Source: Phil1 sp964487565 (GTDB lineage: Bacteria; Bacillota; Clostridia; Christensenellales; CAG-138). From it: a stretch of 62,323 nucleotides of DNA. The DNA lies in NCBI GenBank assembly GCA_964487565.1, contig CAZARN010000011.1:1-62323 (forward strand), given 5' to 3'. Shown one piece after another: positions 33,182 to 40,361 of the stretch. Numbering within the stretch: the first letter of the stretch is position 1; the number at the start of each line of letters is the position of its first letter. A model generated the notes under the pieces. The model saw only the letters and a list, made by a program, of their open reading frames with translations, was not told where the DNA came from and searched no databases. Both the position numbers and the translations under genes were made by a program.

Positions 33182-33330
33182 TAAGTTCCTCCTTATCCGA
33201 AGCCGTTCGCGCAGTGCACGGGGAGTATCTCGTCTCCCTGTCCATCGGATTTCCGCTGCCCGCGTTCTGAAGGTTCATATCCGGCGCCGGGATGCTGCAA
33301 AACCCGGCCCCGGCCCCGCCGCCGTTCCCG

Positions 33331-33486
33331 TCATATCGCTTCATGGCTCTGTGTCAGCACGAAACGTGCCCCGTTCATCCCGTCCGCTTCATCATCAGCA
33401 AAAAAAGCGGTATATATAAGCGCCGCTGTCAGCGCAGCAAACGCCAGGGTCAGTATCGCAAGCGTTATTTTTCTTGCAGTAAGCAT
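33331..33486 (-). CDS. Small single-pass membrane peptide upstream of spoVAC
   Basis: Candidate 51-residue protein: MLTARKITLAILTLAFAALT begins a single hydrophobic segment, followed by a short acidic tail (FFADDEADGMNG). A GGAGG site lies 8 bases before the ATG at 33486, which is why I prefer this start over one at 33597. The katA promoter diverges just upstream. No family recognised; a spore role is only suggested by spoVAC 150 bases downstream. The 149 bases between it and spoVAC hold no visible gene. Confidence 0.5.
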   Translation of the reverse strand: MLTARKITLAILTLAFAALTAALIYTAFFADDEADGMNGARFVLTQSHEAI

Positions 33487-33590
33487 GGTTTTCGCCTCCG
33501 TCAATTTTATATGAATATCATGCGCAGCGCGCGCGGAAATTATAACGGTTACAATTTTGCCGCATAATTTCGTTTTTATCAGATCGGTAA

Positions 33591-33618
33591 TTGACAAAGT
33601 TCTATGCGGTGATATACT
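33591..33618 (+). promoter_or_regulatory. Promoter of katA
   Basis: Consensus TTGACA (33591-33596), 16-bp spacer, TATACT (33613-33618) with an extended -10 TG at 33610-33611. The start would be near 33625. A second TATAAT at 33647-33652 has no good -35 partner. Confidence 0.75.
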
Positions 33619-33629
33619 GATATTAGTAT
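33614..33629. promoter_or_regulatory. Palindrome over the katA promoter, candidate PerR operator
   Basis: ATACTGATATTAGTAT reads as its own complement in 14 of 16 positions and covers the -10 and start site of katA. A Fur/PerR-family repressor is encoded immediately after katA, so this is its most likely operator. It does not closely match the classic PerR box TTATAATnATTATAA, so the assignment is inference. Confidence 0.5.
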
Positions 33630-33671
33630 TTAATCCTATTACTGGATATAATACGGGAAAGGAGTTAAATC

Positions 33672-35198
33672 ATGAGCGATCTCAAGAAACTCACAAACGA
33701 AGTCGGCGCGCCTGTCGCCGATAACGAAAATTCGATCACGGCGGGGCCGAGAGGGCCTGTGATGATGCAGGATGTTTGGCTGCTTGAAAAGCTTGCCCAT
33801 TTTGACAGAGAGGTGATCCCCGAACGCCGCATGCACGCCAAGGGCTGGGGCGCATACGGAAAATTCACCGTCACGCATGACATTTCAAAATACACGCGCG
33901 CGAAGGTGCTCCAGAAGGGCAAGGAGACCGAGGTATTCGTCCGCTTTTCCACCGTTGCGGGCGAACGCGGCGCGGCGGATGCGGAGCGCGATATCCGCGG
34001 CGTTGCGATAAAGTTCTATACCGAGGACGGCAACTGGGATCTTGTCGGCAACAACACGCCGACCTTCTTCATCCGCGACGTGCATAACTTCCCCGACCTC
34101 AACCGCGCCGTCAAGCGCGATCCGTATACGGGAATGCGCAGCGCCCAGAACACATGGGATTTCTGGACGCTCCTGCCGGAGACCTTCCATCAGCGCACGG
34201 TGGTCATGTCGGACCGCGGCATACCTGACGGTTTCCGTCACATGCACCTTTTCGGCGAGCATACTTTCAGTTTTTACAACGATAAAAACGAGCGCGTGTG
34301 GTGCAAGTTCCATTTCAAAACGCAGCAGGGCATAAAGAACCTCACCAATGAAGAGGCTGAAAAGCTCAACGGCATGGATCGCGAAAGCGCGGGGCATGAC
34401 CTTCTCGGCGCGATTCAGCGCGGGGATTATCCCAAATGGACGATGTATGTTCAGATCATGACCGAGGAGCAGGCCGAAAAGCATTACGAGAACCCGTTTG
34501 ACATTACCAAAATATGGCGTCATGCGGAGTATCCGCTCATCGAGGTCGGCGAGCTTGAGCTCAACCGCTGGCCCGACAACTATTTTGCAGAGGTGGAGCA
34601 GGCCGCATTCACCCCGGCGCACGTTGTGCCCGGCATCGGCTTCAGCCCGGACAAATTCCTTCAGGGCCGTCTTTTCGTATACGGCGACGCGCAGCGTTAC
34701 CGTTTGGGCGTGAACCACAACCTCATCCCCGTCAATCAGGCAAAGGGCGTCAAGGGCGGCGTCGCGGATTATCACAGGGACGGCTTCATGCGCACGGACG
34801 GCAACTACGGCCGTACCCCCGCCTATTCACCCAACAGCGCCGGCTTCTGGACGAGTCAGCCCGAGGTCGCGGAGCCGCCGCTTGATATCGAGGGCGCAAT
34901 GTGGCGCTATGACCCCAAGGACGATCCCACGGACGACTGCTTCCGCGCCGGCGGCGATCTTTGGCGCGTGATGAGCGAGGACAAGAAGGCGCTGCTCATC
35001 TCAAACACCGCCGCGGATATCGCTTCCGTCACGGAAAACGTGAAATACCGTCATGCGGTTCATTGCTTCAAGGCGGACCCGGAATACGGCGAACGCTTTG
35101 CAAAAGCCGCGGGGCTTTGCATGGACAAGGTGAAAGAACTTGCGAAGCTTGACAACGCCGGTTTGATAAACGCCACGCTTTGCGCCGATATGCGGTAA
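33672..35198 (+). CDS. katA: Catalase (monofunctional haem catalase)
   Basis: Breaks down hydrogen peroxide; 508 residues, the small-subunit clade size. Catalytic His in PERRMHAKGWGAYGKF (about residue 55), Asn in WDLVGNNTPTFFIRD (about 128), and the haem-ligand Tyr in RLFVYGDAQRYRLGVNH (about 338-345). Start at 33672 has an AAGGAG site. No terminator separates it from perR 28 bases downstream, so the two are probably one operon. A haem catalase implies the organism meets oxygen or peroxide and can obtain haem. Confidence 0.98.
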   Translation: MSDLKKLTNEVGAPVADNENSITAGPRGPVMMQDVWLLEKLAHFDREVIPERRMHAKGWGAYGKFTVTHDISKYTRAKVLQKGKETEVFVRFSTVAGERGAADAERDIRGVAIKFYTEDGNWDLVGNNTPTFFIRDVHNFPDLNRAVKRDPYTGMRSAQNTWDFWTLLPETFHQRTVVMSDRGIPDGFRHMHLFGEHTFSFYNDKNERVWCKFHFKTQQGIKNLTNEEAEKLNGMDRESAGHDLLGAIQRGDYPKWTMYVQIMTEEQAEKHYENPFDITKIWRHAEYPLIEVGELELNRWPDNYFAEVEQAAFTPAHVVPGIGFSPDKFLQGRLFVYGDAQRYRLGVNHNLIPVNQAKGVKGGVADYHRDGFMRTDGNYGRTPAYSPNSAGFWTSQPEVAEPPLDIEGAMWRYDPKDDPTDDCFRAGGDLWRVMSEDKKALLISNTAADIASVTENVKYRHAVHCFKADPEYGERFAKAAGLCMDKVKELAKLDNAGLINATLCADMR

Positions 35199-35226
35199 AT
35201 CCAAAAAGAGGCAGGCGTTTTTTTGA

Positions 35227-35610
35227 ATGAAACAGTTACGCAACACGAGGCAACGGCAGCTTGTGCTCGACGCCGTCCTCGCGCGCGCCGACCATCCCAC
35301 GGCCGACGACATCTATATTGATGTGCGCGCGCTTGACGGCAGGATAAGCCGCGGCACGGTATACCGCAATCTCAGCATTCTTGCGAAAAACGGCGATATA
35401 TTGCATGTGAAGGTGCCTGCCGCCGACCGGTATGACAGACGCACGGATCTGCACTATCACCTGCTGTGCACGCGATGCGGCGCCGTTGCCGACGCCCCGA
35501 TCGCTTATCATGCGGAGCTGGATGAGGAGATGTGCGAAAAAACAGGCTATCGCATAATGCGCCATCGCACTGTGTTTGAAGGGCTCTGTCCCTCCTGCCT
35601 GACAAAATGA
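35227..35610 (+). CDS. perR: Fur-family peroxide regulator, PerR type
   Basis: 127-residue metal-dependent repressor. N-terminal winged helix (RQRQLVLDAVLARADHPTAD, SRGTVYRNLSILAKNG). Structural zinc site from CTRC and CPSC. The sensing metal site is visible: His in ADHPTAD, Asp in YDRRTD, HYH, and Asp at the end of CGAVAD. That last Asp is the residue that marks PerR rather than Fur, and makes histidine oxidation by peroxide possible. It follows katA directly, and the palindrome at 33614-33629 is a candidate target. Start at 35227; the ribosome site is weak (AGAGGC). Confidence 0.9.
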   Translation: MKQLRNTRQRQLVLDAVLARADHPTADDIYIDVRALDGRISRGTVYRNLSILAKNGDILHVKVPAADRYDRRTDLHYHLLCTRCGAVADAPIAYHAELDEEMCEKTGYRIMRHRTVFEGLCPSCLTK

Positions 35611-35707
35611 AAAAAGCCCCCGCGGCTTGAAGTACACCCCGGATCGTTTTTTGGTATGTCAGCGTGTCTGACGATCCGGGGGCGCTTCGTCTTCGCGGGG
35701 GCTTTTA
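35610..35707. terminator. Nested bidirectional terminator between perR and the hybrid kinase
   Basis: Outer stem AGCCCCCGCG (35615-35624) / CGCGGGGGCT (35694-35703), bounded by A-run and T-run so it can end transcription both ways. An inner perfect 11-bp stem CCCCGGATCGT (35637-35647) / ACGATCCGGGG (35671-35681) encloses a third small hairpin GTCAG/CTGAC. Three layers of symmetry over about 95 bp is more than a simple terminator needs. Confidence 0.8.
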
Positions 35708-35715
35708 TTGTCGCT

Positions 35716-37896
35716 TTATACGTCGCCGCCCATGGCTTTCTCCATCGCCGCATACAGCACATCGGGCTCTATGGGCTTTGCAAGATGCTCGTTCATCCCT
35801 GCCTGAAGTGACTCCCTCACGTCCTCGTCGAACGCATTGGCGCTCATGGCGATTATTGGTATGCTCTTCGCGTCAGCGCGCTCAAGCTTCCTTATGCGCC
35901 GCGTGGCCTCAAGCCCGTCCATTTCAGGCATCCTGATATCCATGAGTATACACTGATAATGTCCAACGGCGCTTTCCGCAAAGCGCGAGAGGCCCTGCGC
36001 GCCGTTCTCCGCGCAGTCAACTTCGCACCCGACCTTCTCAAGCAGGCTCACCGCGATGCTGCGATTGAGCGGATGATCCTCGCACAGCAGCACCCTGCTG
36101 CCTTTCAGACTTATTTCCTGCTTTTTCTCTTTGCTTGCCGCATCGGGATTGTTTTCTTTGTACTCCCGGTCAAACTCAAGCGTGAACACCGTTCCGCGGC
36201 CCGGCTCGCTCTGCACGCTTATGCTCCCGTTCATCTTGTCAATTATGCTTTTGACTATCGCAAGGCCGAGCCCCGTGCCCTGTCTCGCGTTGTTTTTCTC
36301 GTTATGCTCCTGCATGAACGGTTCAAACAGATGCTCGACAAATTCATGGCTCATGCCGCAGCCGTTGTCCTTTATGGTGCATGTCACATGCATGTGCGCA
36401 TCATCCGTTATGACGTGCCGCACCATCCATTCGACCGTGCCGCCCGGCTGAGAAAACTTGATGGCGTTGTTGAGGATGTTGATGTATATCTGCTGGGAGC
36501 GGAGCTTATCCATCTTGACCCACGGCGTCAGGGCTTGGCTTATATCCGTTTTCAGCGTGATGTTTTTGGCTTCCGCGAGCGGCTTTACCACAGTCTCGAT
36601 CCCGCGCAGGAACTCCGGCCCGTTTACGTATTCCTCATGAAGCTCCATCTTGCCGCGCTCGATACGGCTCATATCCAAAATATCGTTTATAAGGCCCAGC
36701 AAAAAGGCGCCGGACTCATGGATATCCCGGAAATACTGCCTGTCATCGCCGGCTGACGAATCCTCCCCCATTTTGGAAAGACCGATTATCGCGTTCATGG
36801 GCGTGCGGATCTCATGGCTCATGCGGGCAAGAAAGTCCGTCTTCGCGGCGTTGGCTTCCTTCTCCGTCAGCGCGCTTTCCACGAGCTTGCGGTTGAGCTT
36901 GCTCATCCACAGTATATCGAGCACAAGCATTATCGCAAGTATCGATATTATCCCGAAGACATACGCATTGTCATATCCCTTGTTGTGGAATGATGATAAC
37001 GGTACGCAGCTCACGCTGTAAATACTCGAACCGTCCGCCGTCGCGCACACATAAACGCAATCCTTTCCGGTGCTGTTTTTATAATACAACGTATTGTTCG
37101 CTTCATACAAAACGCTCTTTTTCAGGGCGGTTTTCTCATCAAGGGAAAGAGAATTGAACACATACAGATACTGGTAGAAATTGTTCGACTTGAACTCCGG
37201 CTCGCTGATTATATAATTGCCCGATCTATCCATGAGCACCGTTGAAAAATCATCAAAGCTGTTCTCCTGATGCATGAAACGCAAAAACTCATCCGAGCGC
37301 GTGACATACATGAGCGTATATGTCTGCTCCTCGCCCGTGCCGTCCATAAGAGAAATATAGGTGTAAAAGGCGAAGCTCTTGTATGCGCTGTATCCGTCCG
37401 TAAACTCCGGAGTATACGATATGAGGCTTTTTCCCGTCCCCGCAGCGGCTTCAAATATGGTCTTGAGCTGATAATAGCTGTAGTTGTCATAAGAAACGGG
37501 GATATATTCCCCCGCTTTATCCTTTTTTGCGAGAAAGCCGGAGCAGTCGCCGCGGATGAGCTCAAAGCAGCTCTCGTCATCCGCGCATGAAAAGCAGGCG
37601 TAATCGAGCGCTTCGTAGAGCTGCATATCCATTGCGCGCATATATCTCACCGTGTCGGCGAGTTTCTCCGCCTTATCCGCGAAAACGTTCGTCATCAATG
37701 CCGCCGCGGAGCGGTTGAGGTTGGATATTTCGCTTATGTTCTGTTTATGCAGCTTGTCATGATACGCCGTGCTGTAACTCGCGAACATACCGACTATAAG
37801 GGCAACACAAATAAGGTTCACCACGATGATGCTTAAATTGCCGTGTTTATTGATCGCTTCAGGCCTCATTGTGCCGCGCTGCCTCTCATTCTTCAA
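35716..37896 (-). CDS. Hybrid sensor histidine kinase with receiver domain
   Basis: 726 residues. N-terminal membrane segment (LSIIVVNLICVALIVGMFAS, about 19-40), an extracytoplasmic sensor region of about 270 residues (Cache-like from its strand pattern; contains a Cys-rich patch ACFSCADDESC), second membrane segment (VFGIISILAIMLVLDILW), HisKA with His in FLARMSHEIRTPMNAIIGLS, HATPase (ILNNAIKFSQPGG, KDNGCGMS, GTGLGLAIVKSIID), and C-terminal receiver with Asp in CILMDIRMPEMDGLEATRRI. The start overlaps the stop of the solute-binding lipoprotein gene by 4 bases. It probably passes phosphate to the stand-alone HPt protein encoded upstream. Confidence 0.93.
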   Translation of the reverse strand: MKNERQRGTMRPEAINKHGNLSIIVVNLICVALIVGMFASYSTAYHDKLHKQNISEISNLNRSAAALMTNVFADKAEKLADTVRYMRAMDMQLYEALDYACFSCADDESCFELIRGDCSGFLAKKDKAGEYIPVSYDNYSYYQLKTIFEAAAGTGKSLISYTPEFTDGYSAYKSFAFYTYISLMDGTGEEQTYTLMYVTRSDEFLRFMHQENSFDDFSTVLMDRSGNYIISEPEFKSNNFYQYLYVFNSLSLDEKTALKKSVLYEANNTLYYKNSTGKDCVYVCATADGSSIYSVSCVPLSSFHNKGYDNAYVFGIISILAIMLVLDILWMSKLNRKLVESALTEKEANAAKTDFLARMSHEIRTPMNAIIGLSKMGEDSSAGDDRQYFRDIHESGAFLLGLINDILDMSRIERGKMELHEEYVNGPEFLRGIETVVKPLAEAKNITLKTDISQALTPWVKMDKLRSQQIYINILNNAIKFSQPGGTVEWMVRHVITDDAHMHVTCTIKDNGCGMSHEFVEHLFEPFMQEHNEKNNARQGTGLGLAIVKSIIDKMNGSISVQSEPGRGTVFTLEFDREYKENNPDAASKEKKQEISLKGSRVLLCEDHPLNRSIAVSLLEKVGCEVDCAENGAQGLSRFAESAVGHYQCILMDIRMPEMDGLEATRRIRKLERADAKSIPIIAMSANAFDEDVRESLQAGMNEHLAKPIEPDVLYAAMEKAMGGDV

Positions 37897-39275
37897 TCCT
37901 GATGAAATCTCTCCTCAAGATGCTGCATGTAATACTCGAACGGATACATCGTATATGTGCCGTTGCCGTTGTCCTGCATGTACTTGGGATTGTTCGCCTT
38001 TGATACTTCTATAAGCACATCCGAAAACACGCCGTAGAATTTGTAGCTGAACGTCACGCTGCCTACCTGCGCGATCCGCTCTTCCGGCACGTCGAATTCG
38101 CTTTTGACGAGATCGAACGCGTCAACGGTGTTCGGCGTTATATGGTTCAACTGGGCGAATATCTTATTGTTTTCCTTTTCAAAAAGGAAATCCATGAATT
38201 CAAGCGCCCAGAGCACATGCTGTGAATTCCTGTTCACGGCGATGCCCTGTGCAGGCGACATATAGGCATAGCCGCCGTCTTTTCCGACAGGCGATAGGAT
38301 GAATTCGTATTCAACGTTGCTGTGATAGTCGCTGATAAGCCTGTCCATGCGGTTGCTCATCGACATTGTGCCCGGCATGAACGCAACGATACCGGCGTCG
38401 TTCTTCATGGAATACGTTCCGTTTTCATCGACTATATTCAAAAACCCGCAAATGCTTGTCTCATTTGTGGAGTTTGCGAAAGTGCCGTAGGTATTTTCAA
38501 CATACTTATAGTTATAATAACCTTTTGAAACGAGCGTGTAAAGCAGCTCCATCGGATCCCTGAAATATTCGCTGACGCCTTCTTTGCGGCTTTCGATATC
38601 GCGGTATGTTTCGTCGTAATCCTTTGAATTGGCAATAAGGCTGCAAATATACGGATACATGAGAAGCTGGCCCATATTGCCCGGGTTGCCCTGAAGCGGC
38701 ACATACCCCTTTTCAAGCAGCTTCGCGCATGCGCTGAGGAATTCCTCCCTGTTACCGGGGATATTTATGTTGAGACTGTCAAGCAGCGTTTTGTTGACGA
38801 ACATCCCGCGAAGCTCCGCCCCGAGCGGTATCGCATATATCAGTTTTTTATCGGCAGGCTCGCTTTGCATATAGGTGAAGTTCTCGATGAGGCCGTGATA
38901 GGTATCGGAAAGATCCAGTTTATCTGCCTCGCCGAAAAGCTCAAGCGCATACGGTTCAAAGTCGGAACCCGGCTGTATGTTGCTCGTCAGGAAAAGATCG
39001 ACGCCGCCGTTTTTGTCCGACAGCCTTTTGACCGCGGATTCATTGTAGTTTTGCACGCATTCATACACCACCGTGCAGTTGGGATACTTCTCGGTGAACA
39101 TGGCGATGACCTTTTCCATCGCCGGAAACTCATCAAGCTGACCGATGAGCTTCAACGTAACTTCCTCGCTCGTGTCAAGCGCCGGATTCAGCCCTGACTG
39201 AGCCGCGCCGCAGCCTGTAAAAAGCGACGCGGACAGCATCGCGGCAAGGATGAGCGTCCCAAGTCTTTTCTTCAT
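37893..39275 (-). CDS. Extracellular solute-binding lipoprotein (SBP family 1), likely sensory
   Basis: 460 residues from the ATG at 39275, which has GGAG 7 bases upstream. Signal MKKRLGTLILAAMLSASLFT with lipobox Cys (GCGAAQSG, residue about 22). The body looks like a family 1 sugar-type binding protein: VTLKLIGQLDEFPAMEKVIA, YPNCTVVYECVQNYNES, and AGIVAFMPGTMSMSNRMDRL. No ABC permease or ATPase gene is nearby; instead it overlaps the gene of a membrane hybrid kinase. It may therefore present a ligand to that kinase's outer domain rather than feed a transporter, which is inference from gene order. Confidence 0.85.
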   Translation of the reverse strand: MKKRLGTLILAAMLSASLFTGCGAAQSGLNPALDTSEEVTLKLIGQLDEFPAMEKVIAMFTEKYPNCTVVYECVQNYNESAVKRLSDKNGGVDLFLTSNIQPGSDFEPYALELFGEADKLDLSDTYHGLIENFTYMQSEPADKKLIYAIPLGAELRGMFVNKTLLDSLNINIPGNREEFLSACAKLLEKGYVPLQGNPGNMGQLLMYPYICSLIANSKDYDETYRDIESRKEGVSEYFRDPMELLYTLVSKGYYNYKYVENTYGTFANSTNETSICGFLNIVDENGTYSMKNDAGIVAFMPGTMSMSNRMDRLISDYHSNVEYEFILSPVGKDGGYAYMSPAQGIAVNRNSQHVLWALEFMDFLFEKENNKIFAQLNHITPNTVDAFDLVKSEFDVPEERIAQVGSVTFSYKFYGVFSDVLIEVSKANNPKYMQDNGNGTYTMYPFEYYMQHLEERFHQD

Positions 39276-39309
39276 AATACTCCTTCTGTCGAATTGTGTC
39301 GCGGCGAAG

Positions 39310-39660
39310 TCAACGGCATTCAAGCACCCGGATGAGTCCCTGTCGCGTTTTAACGAGCCGGCCGTACAGCTTGTTCAATCCATCGGTATCGCCGCGGCGA
39401 AGAAGCTCCACGATATCGACGATTATCACCAGCAGCGGGGTTAAGCCCGTGTTTGCGATGATCCCCTTGAGCGTATGCGCAGCGTCGAACGCTTCCTTTG
39501 TTTTTTCAGCCTCAATGCTGCGCCCCAGCTCATCGAAAGCCGGATCCTGCGACACCTGAACGATACATTCCAGCATGAACTCCTCATCATTCAAAAATCT
39601 CGGCAGCGCGCTTTTAACATCACAGCCCCACCGCTCCAGTTGAACAAGCTTTGCATTCAT
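39310..39660 (-). CDS. Stand-alone HPt phosphotransfer protein
   Basis: 116 residues. The phosphorylatable His is in AAHTLKGIIANTGLTPL (about residue 65), inside the expected four-helix bundle. The Ala/Gly-Leu surroundings are normal for HPt. It would carry phosphate from the hybrid kinase receiver to another receiver, for example that of the REC/GGDEF/EAL protein encoded further upstream. Start at 39660 follows GAGAGGTG; the stop of the decayed receiver gene lies just before it. Confidence 0.85.
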   Translation of the reverse strand: MNAKLVQLERWGCDVKSALPRFLNDEEFMLECIVQVSQDPAFDELGRSIEAEKTKEAFDAAHTLKGIIANTGLTPLLVIIVDIVELLRRGDTDGLNKLYGRLVKTRQGLIRVLECR

Positions 39661-39665
39661 CGTAA

Positions 39666-40155
39666 TCACCTCTCATTCCCTGTCAAATACCGTGCGATCG
39701 TTGCAAACAACAGTTCAGGCTCTATTGGTTTTGCAAGATGCGCGTTCATGCACGCCTCTATCGAAAGGCGGATATCCTCTTCATATGCGTTGGCTGTCAT
39801 CGCAATTATTGGTACCTGAGCCGCATCAGGACGCCCAAGACTGCTTTTTTGCGGCGTCGGACCCGTCCGTCACCGGCATCTTTATATTCATCGGCACCGC
39901 GTCATACCGGCCGGGCGCGCTCCTCTCGAACGCCTCAACGCCGCCGCCCCGTTTTCCGCAGCATCAACAGCCTTTCTTTTCAAGCGGGCGTTTTATCGCC
40001 CTTATATTGAGCGGATGATCCCCGCAAACCAGTATCCGATGCAATATCTGTCTGCCGGTGTTCAAGCTCCGCCTGCTTTGCGGCGATCTCCGGATCGTTC
40101 TTGCTCCGCAATGCACTTTGTCCGTGACATTATTCAAGCAGCTTGGCCTTTTCAA
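39666..40155 (-). pseudogene. Decayed receiver-domain gene (hybrid kinase remnant)
   Basis: Translating the minus strand in pieces gives receiver motifs in different frames: RILVCGDHPLNIRAIKRPLE (start of a receiver, near 40030-40000), DAVPMNIKMPVTDGSDA (phospho-Asp region, near 39900, with the Asp replaced by Asn) and VPIIAMTANAYEEDIRLSIE to NAHLAKPIEPELLFATIARY (end, 39830-39680). They align in order to the C-terminus of the intact hybrid kinase at 35716-37896 (ILMDIRMPEMDGLE; IPIIAMSANAFDEDVRESLQ). Frameshifts and stops prevent a full product. The 40156-40361 stretch may hold more of the same gene but I cannot recognise it. Confidence 0.75.
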
Positions 40156-40361
40156 GCGTCCGCATCACGGTTTTACCTTGCGGATGAAGCGAAATCCCAT
40201 CCCGCAATTCTTCGGGCGCTCAGGGACGCATTTTGCGTTGAACGCGCTCGCCCGCCAATAATCCAATTGAAAGATTCGTCCCGGTTTTCGCCCGTACGGT
40301 CGCCCCCGGCATCGCGCAGCTCTCCTCGGTTCCGGTCAATCAGGCAAGCGCGGCTTCGGAT

